64,000 nt of DNA from the NCBI GenBank assembly GCA_013398955.1, contig VWPU01019129.1, forward strand, positions 1 to 64,000, read 5' to 3'. The stretch comes from Callaeas wilsoni. Lineage: Eukaryota; Chordata; Aves; Passeriformes; Callaeidae. Under the pieces are notes generated by a model that did not search any database, was not told the DNA's origin, and was given only the letters and a program-made list of their open reading frames with translations. Of the stretch, positions 14,101-29,100 are shown piece after piece (position 1 is the first letter of the stretch; every line of letters starts with the position of its first letter). The translations under genes and the position numbers were made by a program.

Positions 14101-17100
14101 CTGAGTACTGGCAGGATTACAGAGATGTTACAATGCCATTCAGTATGCCAATTCATGAGATTAATTAAAAAAAAACCAAAACAAAACAAACCTCCCATAC
14201 TAAACTGTCAGAGACTGAAATAGCTCATGTCTCAAACAATAATATAAAGTTTTGCTCATTATAACAAAAACTGTATAAAGAAGCTACAACCAAAGAAGCC
14301 TCCCTGAAGATACCTGACTGGGACTTTGGACTGTAAATTAAACCACTAAGATTAGATAAAGGGAAAACTCATTCTTTAATCAACTTAGGTAAAAACAAAC
14401 AAACCTGAAAGAGAGGAATGCATCCACAAGAAAGCCAAACAAAGCAGAGATTTTTCCCTGGCTGAGTTTGGGGTGGGGGAGACCACAGCCCACAGAAGCC
14501 AGGTTTACACAGACTCCGCCCCGAAATGGGATGGGGGTTGGGGGGTGGTGGAGGAGCTTTCAGGAGTAACCTCTGGTTAGAAGCAGTGAACATCCATCCT
14601 CCCTTATGAAAACTGGCCCAGCTGTGGAACCGCCAACCGCACAGGCCACATCCACGGGACATTCACGTGAGAGGCAGTGAAGTGCCCCAAAGTGCCCCCC
14701 CGCAGAGTCATTCCTGAAGCCTTGCACCACAGGACTGCAGGTGATGCAACAAAGACAATGGCAAACTCATCCCATTCCCCCCTCCCCCCCACGGAGGTGC
14801 CTAGGTTTTCCTACCTAGACTAAGTGTATATTAACCCATCACATTCTACGCTTTCAGGGGGCCCCTTCACCACCAAGAAGACCAGCCGGAGAGGATCAAC
14901 AGAGCATCGCTGGGATCCGTGGAGTGGTGATATTTTCCTTATTCTGTCTCTATTACCCCCCTTCTGTCCTCCCCACCCGTTTTCTATTTCTTTCTTTCTT
15001 TCTCTCTCTCTCATATTTACTATCAAATTAAACCCATACTGCTGTCACTGGCATATGGTCTCGCCTGCACCTTAATTGGGGCAGAGGCATTTCTAAGAAC
15101 TTTAGTAACCGGATCATGACATAAACCCATGACAAGACCAAGGTTTCTCATCAGTAGTTTTACAGTTACAGTATCATGTAGTTAAGAAAAGGTCCACAAA
15201 TGAAATCTTCAGCATAAATCTACATGCAAAATTCTACTTCATCCAAAGCTTATTATCTGAAGCAGTGTTCCATGACACTAGATTAAAGACAAAGATTGGG
15301 AAGAAGCAGAACAAAGAATTTTGCACATTAAACCAAAATTTTATGCAACAAGATAGTATCCCACATATGGGAAATCAACAGCCAAACAAAAGAGCACACA
15401 TAAGACCATCCATCTGAAAACACTAATAAGGACAACACTGGTTTTCACATGGAAAAGATACAGATACAGTAAGCAAGATCCATCATGTTGCTTTCACAAC
15501 TGAAGGTAATACCCCACAGGCTCTTCTGCCGATGATTGCTAAAGATGCTGGATCTTACCAGAATCTTTATTGCAACCTACAAAAATTGCAAGTTTAGCTA
15601 CCTCTTTAGGTTACCAATACTGAAACCAGAAGAAAAGGCTAAATTAACAATAGGCAGAATGCTAGTCAGCCACGAAAATTGCACAAAAAAATCCCCAAAG
15701 GGCCAGCTACTGAATCTTGGCCTGCACTGGTGGTGGGCAGTGTAACATCATGTTGCGAGAAACTGATGCTCCAGTCTATTGTAGGAAAAGGTCACAGCAT
15801 TACTCCTGATAAAACAAACAAACAAACAAACAAAAAATCTCCAACAAACTAGATTTAGTGTAGGATATTCTTTTCCATTCTGCACTTTTCCAGAATGCAA
15901 GACACTCCACCCCACTAATTGGGTCCAATTATCCTGCCTTTGATACTCAGAGATACATTTTATTGTATGTTTCATCCAGGCTGAACATAGTCACCGCTAA
16001 GAATAACCACTGTAGTACAGCACTTGCTTGGCAGTATACTTAGCTGGAAGTAGAGAGTTTGAAGTCTGCTTTATTCAAAACATATTTAACTTGCATTTAT
16101 CCCAGCCCCTTGTTACCCTTAAAATAACACCTTCTGAACAATTATCTCCTTGTGACAATCTCACCACACAATCAGAAAAATTCCAGTGCTGTTTGATGTG
16201 GAGATGTTAAAAACACAGCGTTAGCATCAACATAAATAAATTAAAAATTGTCAAAGTACCTTAGCCTAAGCTGAATAGCTGCTGTTCCTTAATTGCTGTC
16301 CATAAAGATGTATCAATTATGGAAGGTGCTTTCTTCTACTGATTTGTAGGGCTCATGTAAACGGCAGTGTAACCTGCCTGCCTCTGCAGCAGTATAAAAG
16401 CAGACAGAACAGTAACATCTGTGTTTTGGAGTTTTTTGCAGGGTTGGGGTTTTTTTGATGGGTTTGTTTTTGGGGGGGAAGGGGACATACAGGTGTTTGG
16501 TTTTTTAAAATCATTGATCTGTTAGGACAACACTCACGTCCACATGGCATGAACCATGTATATTCTTAGGTATGCTATCAGTTATATGAAATGTGTCCTG
16601 GGCTGAATCCAAAGCAGTATGGGTCGCGATCCAGAGAGATGTTTCTGCACCAAGGCTCTGCTTGGGTGAGACCCCACCTGGAGTGCTGTGCCCAGCTCTG
16701 GGGTCCCAGTACTGCAAAGACATGGAACTGTTGAAGCAAGTCCAGTCAAGGGCCACAAAGATGCTCAGAGGGCTGGGCACCTCTCCTGTGCAGACAAGCT
16801 GAGAGCTGGGGTTGTTCAGCCTGGAGTAGAGAAGGCTCCAGGGAGAGCTCACTTCACCCTTTCAGTACTTGAATGGAGATTTTGCAGCAGAGCTGCTGCA
16901 TTAGGACAAACGTTAAAGGTTTTACACTGAAAGAAGGTAGAGTCAGAGCAGATTTAAAGAAGAATTTTTTTACAATGAGGGTGGCACAAATTGCCCAGAG
17001 AGGTGGTGGATGCCCTGTGCCTAGAAACATTCAAGGTCAGGCTGGATGGGGCTCTGAGCAACTCTGGTCTAGTCAAAGATGTCCCTGCTCATGGCAGGGG

Positions 17101-20100
17101 AGGTTGGAACTACGTGACTTTTAAAGGTCCCTTCCAATCCAAATGATTCTATGATTCAGAAGCTCCCTCACTCAGAAGAATGTATGCACATTACAGTGAC
17201 TACAGAACAACTTCAGATAGGTTTTACTGTTCACAAACAAGTGACCTGACATTCCTTATGCATTATGAGCCTTAAGCGAAATCCTTTCTTGTGTTCACAA
17301 ATTAAGCAGGAAAAAAATATCTATTCCTCCAAGACAGTTCACAAATATTAACTGAATGCAGATTAGCAGGAGAATATCAATAATTAACTCTCTGCTTATA
17401 GTTTAATAAAACACAGGCATGAAGTGTTCAGGAATATTATGAGTATTTCACCTAATCTTATTCTCAATTTCAAGAGCAAGAGTACTCTCACAATCACACC
17501 CAAGAAAGGAAAAGTCACAAGAAGTGTTAGATGGGGAAAATGGCAGTGTTTAAAAAAATTACTGCATACATTGACAATCAAATAATATTATCCATACTGT
17601 TTGATTTCCAGGAAAGCAAGGCAAGAAGCAAACTGATAAGGAAAAATTTTAAAAAAGCAAAAGCCATTGCAGTCTACTCCATCAGAGACAATCAAGTTAC
17701 TCTCCAGACTATTTTTTTTTTTAAATAACTTTACAGGAAAAATCCTTTCTGTAAAGCATGGATATGGCATTATCTGAAGATAGTATGACTGCTTGGGCTG
17801 GGAAATCATTTTTAAGCACACCTTCAACTGGGCCTTGTCCATGCCATTATATTTTGCTGTAAATCTGAGAGACTAGTGAGGCAATGTTGAAACAATCTGT
17901 CCTACTCTATGCTGACTGCAGAGTTAAGTTCAGTACTATCTAGTATAATGCAATTATTCATAACAATATTGTAGCAGAATAACATTATCAGTCAGGGAAA
18001 AGTCCAGCATAGCTCACCAATCAGAGGTAACAAGAGCCAGGAATTTTCCCCAACTCACAGAAAACATAATACAAGCAACTGTCACTGAAAGTTTTTAGAT
18101 TCAACTATCTGAAAAGCTGAAGAAATAGGAAAGTATATTTATACTATGGTTTTTTTGTCTTTATCATCTCTATCTGAAAATAAGATCTAATTTATTAGCA
18201 ACCAGTTCACAATCTTGAGATCTCTGTAGGTAGATCAGCAGCAGAATAACAGTCACATTTGCAGCAGTGTTATTAAACACACTCCCTGTATATCAGACAT
18301 CGTTTAACTATAAGTTATTACCTGTCCAATCTTCATAAATTCTAAAGGATAAAGAGAAACTCCATAGTAAAACTTTGGAATAAAGCTACACTATCCAAGG
18401 CTAAAATTCAATTTACAGTCCATTTGTCAAAAGCACATAAGTGGTTAAATTGCCTCATCTCATACTCAAAGCACAGGTCCTAGCTATGGAAAAAAAAATT
18501 AGAACAAAGCACCATCAATTCTCTGTAACTCACTTTGGGAACAGTGGAAAAATCACTAAAAACAGCTTCTCTACCATAAGCATTCTATGTTATTGTAACT
18601 GCATAATAAAATTTTTTTCCATATTTTAACTTGGCCACTTACTCAAAGGTACTGACAGAGAACACAAGACATTCATTTCTCAGCCTTTTTATGCTTCTAT
18701 TGGTATTATATGAACTCAAGAAATCTTAATTTTCAGTTCAAAGTGCATTTTTCTCAGAAAAAATAGTTAACTTGTAATTCTGAAGAAAGTACAAATATAA
18801 AATTTGCCATGTCATTATTTTGCTGAACTACTTTAGTCATAATGCTTCTGGAACATTTCAAACAGCTAAAATGAAGAATGACTGGAATTATAACAACTGT
18901 TTTTTAGTATATACTCACCCTGGATTATAAAGCATAACTGCTGACAGATTCTCACAAGATTTAGAAAGATCAGTCATAGACAAGCTGAAGGAAGACAGCA
19001 GTCCACTCTAACAAGACCATAAAATAAAAGTATTAGACAAGCTTATGAACTCTTACTTTGATGAAATATTAACTAAAGTACATGAAGCAAATGAAAAAAG
19101 GCATTATGCAACAATCAAGGCATGTAGAAATAGAATTGTGAAAAGGTTTAAATTGACCAAACACTGATTTAATCTCACCTTTCTTTTCTCCCTTAGCTTA
19201 GCAGCTTCTTTAGGGTGGTTAAAGCGAAACATGTTGGTTCTTCCAAGTAATATAACAGCACCTGATGAGAAAAACACACACCACTCTCTGACAACATTCT
19301 GCAGATGAAAGTACCATGTAATTTTTCAGACATGCAACATGTAAGCACAGACTTCTTCTTAAGCAAGAACAAAATGAAAATGCATTTTGACAAGTGTACA
19401 ACCATGCACAGTCACAGCTACCTTAGAAATGCATAGAGTGAATTCCTTCATCTTCCTACTTAAACAAAAATGAAAACTCACACATGTTCACACACTGCAT
19501 GAATATGACTGACACAAGGTCAATCATGTTCATGGAGTTCAGTTAAAGAATAAACATAGGGAGAGGAAGCAGCTGCCCCAATCTGATCTATATACTCTTT
19601 AACAGTGCTACTTTGGAAGTCACCAGCAGGTAGCAGATTCAACAGGAACATCCATAAATGTGTCCAAGAACAAATTTGTCCATCCACTACTGATCACTGG
19701 TCAGGTTTGAATCCAACTACACTAAAAGCTCCAGATCTCCATTGTTTGTACTCTCGCATTTTTCTTCTTCACACGGAACACTGAAGTTTACTGTCATTCA
19801 AAACAGGACTATTAGATTTGAATACCCAATAGCTATTTTCTGATGGAAGAACCTTGAATAATTCATATTGCTCAATGCATATCTATTATTGTATTTAATC
19901 AGTTAAGGTACAGGTCACAAATAAAGAGATTCTGAGCAATTCTTATCATATTTTAAAGACAATGGTACCAAGATTAGTACTTCCCTACTAAGAAGCATAT
20001 TGTCAGTGATGTCTCACTACTGTCATAACATGGAAGTCTTCCAAGTTCACCACCTCAGAATCAAGCATTTATCTGTCAGTTGGTACAAAGCATTTTTAAA

Positions 20101-23100
20101 AAGAAGGACTCCATTACACTCACAGTATGAAAAAACTGTACTTAAGCTCATCACTACAAATTCTGACCATCTGATAATGAAATTATGTCCTTAGCAAGGA
20201 ATGCTTCTCTTAAAATCAGCTTAATTAGTGAAAGGAATGAGGGACTTGTCTTTACAAGTAAGTTGTGGGCCTGCTGGTAGATAAAAACTAGCACTAAGAG
20301 ATAAACAATGGGAAGGATTCCACTGACGGATGAATGGAAAGAGAGATTTGTCTTTATCAGTAAACTACAGGTCTGCTAATAGATGAAACTGAATATCAAA
20401 AGATGAAAGAAACAATGAGGAGAACCATAAATTCCATAGGAATTTAAAAAAAAGGCAAGGGGGGGTATACATTAAAAGGGAATCTTAAAAATTAGGCTTT
20501 CCAGGAAGTCTGTACCTCTCAAGTACCTCAGCCAATGGGGAAAGAGAGAGGGAAAATACGGTCGGGAAATTAGGATAAAAAGAAGGCTGAGACCTCCAAA
20601 AATTTGAGAGACCCCAGGGGAATGCCCCATGGCCTCTCCCTTTATTCAAATAAAGTAATGGGACTCCTCTGTCTCCTTTTTGGACATAAACCTCTAGTAT
20701 TGGTGGATTAATTTTCCTGACATTAGGAATATCAACTCAAATTAGGTTATCCAGTCTTAGCAAATAAATGGCAAAAAGCACTACAGTCACTTCTTGCTGC
20801 CTACACAACACTTCAGTTTCAGATCACATTTGCAGTTTACCTCAGTCAAATCTCAAAAAAGAATTACCTTTCATAAATCTGTATTAAATTCCTTCGATTA
20901 CTTTCAAGTGAAGATAAAAATAATTGTAAACCTTTGTGACCACTTTACTAGGTGGAAGCAACTTAAATAAATTAATTAAATTTTCAGAATTAATAGTTAT
21001 AGATATGTGTCCCTAACTTCATAAATTTCAAGGAAGACAGGAGAGAGAGACTTAACAGGAAGGACATGAGTCAGTCCTAAATGACGGGTCATTTGAATAA
21101 CTCCTAGGTTTCTCTTTTAAGTACAGAAGGGTTGACAGTTTGGCCAAAACCCTGAAAACTTGTTCTAAGGTGAGGATATATTTAAGGTAAATGACAAACT
21201 TTAATTATGAATATTAACTCAGTTACCTTCAGAAATCCCACCATATGTTCTTATGACTAAAAAAATATTGTTAGTTCAGTTACACTTACAAAAACACCAC
21301 ATTAACCAGAATTCGCCAATGATGGAAGAAATCCATAGAAGGAAGTGGCAATTAATTACCATGCCTCTTATTTTATTTAAACTCCATGATGGTCTAAAAA
21401 TTTAACACATTTTCAAATGAACAGTTATTAATCATGAACGGAAACATTTAAATATATCAGCAGTTGATCAGTGTTACCTAGAAGCGGGTATTTAAGGATG
21501 CTGGCACTTCATGCCGTCAGACTAAATGCTAACACAGCTGGGATAAATGGATTGCACGCGAGTCCTTAAACTAGTGATTTCATCAGTTTTGCACACCTAA
21601 TGTCACAGTTGCCACCTTCCTCTCAGACTCAGTCTCCTTACACACACAAAAGGTCAGCTTAGGCAGTTATTTTTTTACAATTTAGCAACTCTAGGTAGCC
21701 CTTTCCCCTTTGAGTTGAAAATGTCTGTCTAAAGAAATTTGTAAGGGAAAAAAGTCATGTTTCCAATTTTAGTAGTACAAAACTCAAGTTGTAATATGCA
21801 TCTGAAAGAGGGAAATAGCATCCAAACTCCTACTTTCTTCTGAGGTACACTGAACATTTTCTGCCTTTAAAATACAGCAGGGTAAGGGAAAGATGATTCA
21901 TCACAACACAACTTTTATTGTTTATAGTGTTACTTGTTATTAATGTCAATGTTTCTGTTGTTAACAATTTATGCATGAGATTTACTCAAATCTAAGACCA
22001 AGGGGGCTGGGCTTTTTATTTTTTTTCCCTATCTGTAATAGAAACAAGCACATATGCCTCCCATTTTGCATGAAGAAATAGGCACTCTAAAAAAAATGAG
22101 TCAATGTCACCTCTCTACGCCAAAACTCCTTGCTTTCTGCAAGCAGCCCTTAGAAGCATTTGTTAGTTCAGAAAGGATGCAAGACTCCCCTTGTTTAACA
22201 CTGCATTCTTCTTTTGTTAGGCTAAGCTTACTCTGAAAGCTTCTTTTTAGGGAAATAAAGTGAGATTGTTTTTCAGCAGCTGAGTTGTGTCACAGCCTCA
22301 TTACTAAGCAGGTCTTTTTCAGCTCCCAGCTAAATGGGAAGATATTCTGGGTGCTCCTGGAAGATAAAACACCCTGAAGCTCTCCTGCAGGACTCACCAG
22401 CTCACTTGTCAGTCAGTCCTTTCCAGGCCAACACAGAATATCTTTGTTCTCAGCTGTCCCAGCTGCTTTTTAATTTTCAGATTTTAAAGCTTTTATATTA
22501 AAATTGTAATTTTCTAAACTTCCTCCCTAAGGGCTAGCCTCTCCCTTTTTGTCATTTCCTATAGCTGCAGCAAACGGATACTCCAGCTAAATCTCCTGCT
22601 GTACAAGAGAATTTGGCAGTAGTATGAAGTAGGACCAACGTGAAACTTGGGGAGAGGGGCAGGGGTGTCTCTGACATTATTTTAGTCCTGTAGAGATCTC
22701 CCCGTCTGTGTGCAGCAGCTGCTGTCTTCAGGAGCCTGACTGCCACTGTCCAGATCCGCTGCTTTCTGCCACTGCCTCGGGCTTTTTCAGTGCACTCTAA
22801 CCCACACTCCCTGCCTGCCAGGACACTCCGCAGCCCCTGTTACAGCTGCGGAGTTTCTGCTACCTCTTGCTTGCTACTCCATGTGAGCCTGCCCTGCTGT
22901 TCCAGCAACTGCTCTGAGGTTCCTGCTGCAGCCCATTTTTGCCATTTAGCCAGTCTGCCATTGCCAGTGAGGGAGACATGACTGAACTCGAGCCACAGCG
23001 CCCCCTGCAGCCGCGGGGAAATCATTGCACCTGCCTTGCCCAGCCGGGAGCCAACAGCGCCCCTGCCGGCTGTGACCGTAACTGCACCAAAGGGGAAAGT

Positions 23101-26100
23101 GCCTGCAGCCAAGAAGGCCATTACTGGGTTTCTGGTTCTGTTTGTTGTTGCTGCCATTGTTGTTGTTTGTCTACCTTGTTATCCACACATATACTAGTAG
23201 AGATCTGTTATTCCCTTTGCCATATCTTTGCCTGAAAGTCCCTTAATTTCGAGTTATAATAATTTGGAGGGAAAGGGGTCATGTTCTCCATTCCAAGGGA
23301 AGTTCCTGCCTTCTTTGGCAGACACCTGTCTTGCAAACCAAGACAGAAGTGGTTGAAATTAATAAAGCATTCTTTTTTCACCACATGGCAATTCTTTGAC
23401 AACAAAAACACCCAGGGGGTTTTTTTCCCTGGTGGTTTTGAATTGCAGTTGATAAGACATGAAATTAAAACTAATTAAACAATAACCCCTTTATATACAC
23501 GCAGATTTTTTTCAGTGTTGTTGCCAGGAAGAAGCAAAGAGGCTACCGGAAGAATGACATTAGGCTAGGTAATACCTTGGTTGAGGTGTGTGGGTTCTGT
23601 AATCTGAATACCATTCACAGAACACTGCGCACCATTCAGTGGGATGAGGTTCACAGTACCACTGAGATTTTCAAAGATGCAATGCTCACTTTCCAGATCG
23701 AGGCCATGAAGAACTAAACACAAACAAGTAAGATAATATAATTAGACTCCTCACAACTAGTAAGATTAACATGCTAATAATAACTTACTAAGAACACATT
23801 GCACTACATATCGGAGAGTATATTTTCTCTTTATTCTGGACAATGTTATCACATCCTGCATGCCTCAAATATTTACTCTTTTATTCTAGTGGAAAGAAGT
23901 GTGCTGGGTTGGTTTTTCCTTTTTTTTGGTGTAATGCTCTTTATTCCTGTGCTTTGATGCCTGATGAGCAAATGCTCCTTTCTTTGCAATAAAAAACAGA
24001 CAAGTACAATTCACATATTTGTAGAGAGAGATTGACCAGTTTCACCAGAAAATAAAACTTGTAGACCTTAAGGCAACCATGCTTAAATCTGAAAAGACAG
24101 GATATAATATGCCATTGTAGACAAAAGGATGGCTGAAGTAACGTTCTTCTGTCCTGCGACATTCAGAGCTTTTATCAATTATGCTACTTTCCATTTTTTC
24201 TTCAAATAATGTATGATTATGTGTATTGTTTAATAACCCAAGGCATCACAAGTTTGGTAGTTTCATGGAATTTATTATAGTAATTTAAATCCAGGCAAAT
24301 TTGACCCATGAAAATATACCGAACTAAGTTATTTGACTCTCAGATTCTCACTCAAGAATTAAAGGATGCAGTTTACTTAATGAAACTGCCTTTCACAAAC
24401 TTACGTAAAACTTACGTGATAGGACAGTCCAGATCTGGCAGTTAGTTGCTTTGGTAAGAAATCAATAGGAAAACCAGTAGATTTTTACCAACTTTCAGAA
24501 TTTTTTTAAACTCAAATCTGAAGTTCCAAGACTACCTTAGGTATAACAGTATAGCAATGCTGTCATTATACAAAGTTTAACAGAATGATTTTGCAGTACT
24601 TGTGACAGGTGCTATATGAAAAAGGACGGTATTTTTACAGGATGCTGTTACAAGAGATGCAAGAAATAAATTACTAACAAGTATATGAATTAAAGCCCAC
24701 AAGCTATGCTAGAAGTTATGCTCTTTGAAGCAAATCCCATGCAATTCAGCTTTCAGATTTTCTAAAAATTAAAATACACAAAACACAGAACAACTAACTG
24801 AAAAGGGGAAAAAAACGTATGAAGCTTAGCTCATGTATTAGGATACTTGAAGAAAGAAAGAATATAATAATGCCAAATTCCATACCAATATCCTGTTCCG
24901 TTATAGCATCTTCTCTGCCAACATATGTTTGGCCCTCCTAATTAAGAGAGAAACACACATTATTTCCAGTTGCAATCTCCTTATCTCCCCCATAAGAATA
25001 GAATTTATCCTTCCACTTTCTCAGGGTAACCTGAATGAAATATATATTTAAACATACATGAAAAAAAGGAATCATGTCGCATTTTCAGAATGCTTTCACA
25101 GTCTTTATTTTACAATATTATCAGCAAATTCAAGTTTCAACTGTCCAAGGCAGAACCACCTTTGTAGTTTTGCGACAATCTAGATTTGGATTTTAAGGTC
25201 AAAGCTTTATAATTACATGAATGACAAACCAATACACACAGATAAAAATATGAAACACCTATCTCTGGTTAACCAGTTGACTCTCAGGATAAACCTAAAC
25301 AGGTATTTTAATTTCATCATTTGCAACCTCTTAAGAGCTTTTCATACTACAGCAGAGAATCATAAAGAGCTTTTCTTATCACAGTAATGTAATGAGCACT
25401 ATATATAGATAGCAAATCAATACTGTAATTTTTCTACTGAAAAAAATCACAAGGCATATAAAGGCTATGGAAACACAGATGTGAATTTACCTTCAAGTGG
25501 TACAAGATGATACCAGTACTGAGAAGATCATCGTCAATGCCAATGAGATGAGGCAGTTCAGAATCTAACACAACACCTATCCCTTCTTTCCTCAGAGCCA
25601 AGGTTTGTTCCTATAAAGGACAAAAGTTTATTTATTAGGATGTGCAAGAAATACCTCTCTTCCTTCTCTTTCTAAACCACATTTAGTGTAACTTCTTCTC
25701 TGTAATATCATACCAAAGAAAGAGCAGTTTTTTAGGATTTTTTTTATTTTACATATTAAACATGACTTCTTTACTTCTGTTAAGCATTCCAAGCTTGCTG
25801 TTGAGGAAATCTGTGGTGGTGTTATTTGACGGAAACCAGACAGACAGCTGAATTATACAAGAGAAGGAACATCAATCAAGAGTGTAACAAAGCAATGCTG
25901 TCTAAAAGCAGGCTATGTGCCACCTTTCATAATGGTAAGGAGAATTTCAAACTCCTCAGCATTCAGTACAGCTAAAGAACAGAAAACTGAAAATTTTTCA
26001 GCAGTCCTTTAAATAAGCTGAACCTTGCACAATAAAAATCCCAGACACCTGACAATTCAGTAAACCTAAGCAATTAAAATACCATGCAATGTAAGAGAAG

Positions 26101-29100
26101 CATTGCCAACAGTAAATAAATGTAAGAAATATTCACAGCACGTAATTTCAAATCTTCAGAATTCCTTTGGGCCACATTGTACAGCCATCCATAGGTTGAA
26201 GCATCATTCAGCAAGACTTCAAGTGGGATACTTCAACCTTGGATAAAGTATTGTATGGTGTAGTACACAACAGTCTATGCAGTAAATAAAAAAATAATTA
26301 TAGCTTTGAAATAAGTTTTAGTATTTAAAAAGTTCAATTCTGAAGTTGAAACAGAATCCTTTTGGCTTCTAGGCCTGGAAGACAACAACAGAGATTGTGA
26401 ATGTGCACACACACACACACCATCTTTCAAGACAAATGTGTTTTTCTATGTAAAAGGGCTAAACCCTGACAATCCATGAAGCAGAGGCAATGTCAGCAAG
26501 TATTCCTTCTGTGTATTACAAGGAGCACACTTTTCTCTTGGTGCTAATAAAAATGGAAAATAAGTTTTCTGACAGCTGCATGACTACTCCTTTTCCGAAT
26601 TGTCAAATGTCTTCTCCAGAGCCAAAAAGACACCCCACTGTTTGTAAGAAAAACAATGCATAGATTGTGATATGTATTTTCCCAAGTACAGCAACTTGCA
26701 CGTCTAGAGGAAGAAAGCAGATGTAAAATCTCATTTCCCTGCAGAAAAAAAAGTTGTCAATATTAATACTGTCCAAAAAAATTACAAGTAATTTTCCAAG
26801 TAAATTCCAAGTAATTCCAAGTAAACCTGAGCAAGATGAGATGATGACACAACATATAACACTCTGCAGAACAAAACTGGGAAATGTTACTCTGGTCATG
26901 GATGAATTAAAAAGTTCTCCAGCATTCAGAAAGAAAAAAATAAGCTGTGATTCACATGCAGCTCAGACATTCAAAATGCACCCAGCTATTTGTTAATATT
27001 ATAAAAGAGTCACATCATAAACCTAAAAAATACAGCTTAATTGTTCACATGAACAAGTAATTTCAGTCAAAAATACCTAGCATATATTAGATATTTACTG
27101 AGTAGCATCTCCTGTTACACATAATTTATAATGTTCCCATATGACAAGGATGAAGACGAGACCCTGAGGACTAGTGACCAGTTACTGCTAGCACCTTTGG
27201 CCCAATGGAATTGATAAAATATTAAATGCTGAATATATTTTCCCAAGCACAACAAAGCATTTGCCAATGTCCCTGACAGAGGAAAAAAATAAACATCCCA
27301 GGAGACAAAGAAATTATCACTGTGTGAGAAAAATAGCTCACAAATAATTAAAAGAAACAATATGATTCTTTATTTTCCAGTCTTTTAATATTCAACACTT
27401 TTTTACTATAATCAGAAATTAATCATGTATAATTGTGATTTAAAACAGATGGATTGCTTTTTTATTCAGATCTAAAATTAAAGAACATTAATTGAGTTTC
27501 TAAAGCCATATTTTGTAAATGACTACCATTCACGCATAGAATGCATCCTGTTAATGGAAATTTTATAAGAAATGCAGCAGACAGAGCTGTGATTAACTAT
27601 AATGTTTCTTAGGTTAATACAAGCTGTAAATTAGCTTTTATCTTCAGATACAATTTACTAAAAAACTCTCAGTCTTAATCAGATACCTGGCGTAACTTCT
27701 AAACTTTAATCATTTGGCTTAAAATTTAATTCCAAATTCAAAAGCTTCTGCAAGGATGCCTCCAAATGCCAAACTGTGCACTTTTGCTCCAAAATGAAAT
27801 CACAGAAACATCACCAACAATAGATCTTTATTAGTTCGTTCTCTAAGAGTGAGAGGAAGAAAAGAAAAAGGCTGAAAATAAATAGTCAAATTGCCCCTCT
27901 TGCATCCTCAACAGCATAGGAAGGATGTTTCTGAAGAGGGACAGACCTCTTGAAATAAATTGAAGGTCTGTAAGCTATTACAAGCCATTGAAATTATCAG
28001 GCTTAATCCACTATTTGATTCACTTTCATTTGTGCTACATAATTTTAAGAAGTGGTGAATCCATAGGTCAAATAACAAGAGCATGAAAGGTCGCTGTCTC
28101 TATTAAAAATTACTCATTTAGAAAATTTATGAAAATCTCAAGATACAGTTGAAGAAAGCTGAAGGTACCCACATGCTTCTTGGCTTGAATTATCCTTGCA
28201 CAGAAAAGTGTACACATACTCCCTCAGTATTTAACACGTGTTCACGAGTTGTGGAAAATAAAGCAAGCCAAGTATTATCCACAAAGGAGCACTTTGGTTG
28301 ATACAAGTGGCTACTGTGCTGGGAGCAAAAGAAGGTTTTCTTTGGGAGCTGCTAGATCAAATGGACTCACTTGAAGAGCAGAAACTCAGAAACTAATTCT
28401 GAGTCAGTATACAAAAAAACCCTCTATAAGTCAAAGTTAAAATAAAGAGATTATATTGTATATTTAAATTCTCTTCTCTGAATTCAGCTCTGACTCAGCT
28501 GTCAGAAATATCCTGATACAGTAAATTCATTTACATTTATATAGAGAGATATAAAAGCTTTTGTGAAATCTCATTTCTTCTGCACTGTATTAAGTTTATT
28601 GTATTAACTGATACAGTGGCACCTCTAAACTGATATATGATCTGGTAGTTTAAGAACAAATCTTTGACTAAAGTACTCACTTGAGCTGAAGAGTTCATCA
28701 TCATAATATACAACTACCATTATAAAGACCACCACTGTGATACACAGGATGTCTTTAAATGGATTTCTTTGAAAGCACACACAAAAATAGAACCACACAG
28801 CTTTACGGTTTTTGGCCAAGAAGATATTGAATTAAATTTAAAAAGAAAGTACGTCCAAAAGGCATTGCTAACATTCCTTGACCAATCTAATAGTAGAGGG
28901 AAACATTACGCTGCTATTGTCCTAGCACATATTAAAGAGTACATGTAATTAGTGCACTGCAGTGAACAGAACCTCTCAGGGGAGTTCAATTTTTGTCACA
29001 CTTTCCAATGCAAAAATGCAGTTCTTTTATTTAAATATTTAACAGATAGCTGCTGGCACACAGTCCTGTGATTACACTGTGCAGACACTTTCAGTAAAAC

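Larger units (their letters stand above)
10825..18918 (-). other. KIF16B 8.1-kb intron between window exons 13 and 14
   Basis: Contains the solo LTR at 14206-15121, a CR1 3' end at about 16640-17157, an AAAC simple repeat at 15814-15838 and a G/T-rich tract at about 16435-16505. The stretches 10825-14200, 15127-16640 and 17158-18918 are AT-rich without recognised genes. Confidence 0.7.
19262..23575 (-). other. KIF16B intron between window exons 11 and 12
   Basis: 4,314-bp intron. It holds the LTR-like element at 20238-20724 and the large LTR-like segment at about 22286-23345. The remaining parts (19262-20237 and 20730-22280) are AT-rich with no recognised gene. Confidence 0.65.
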
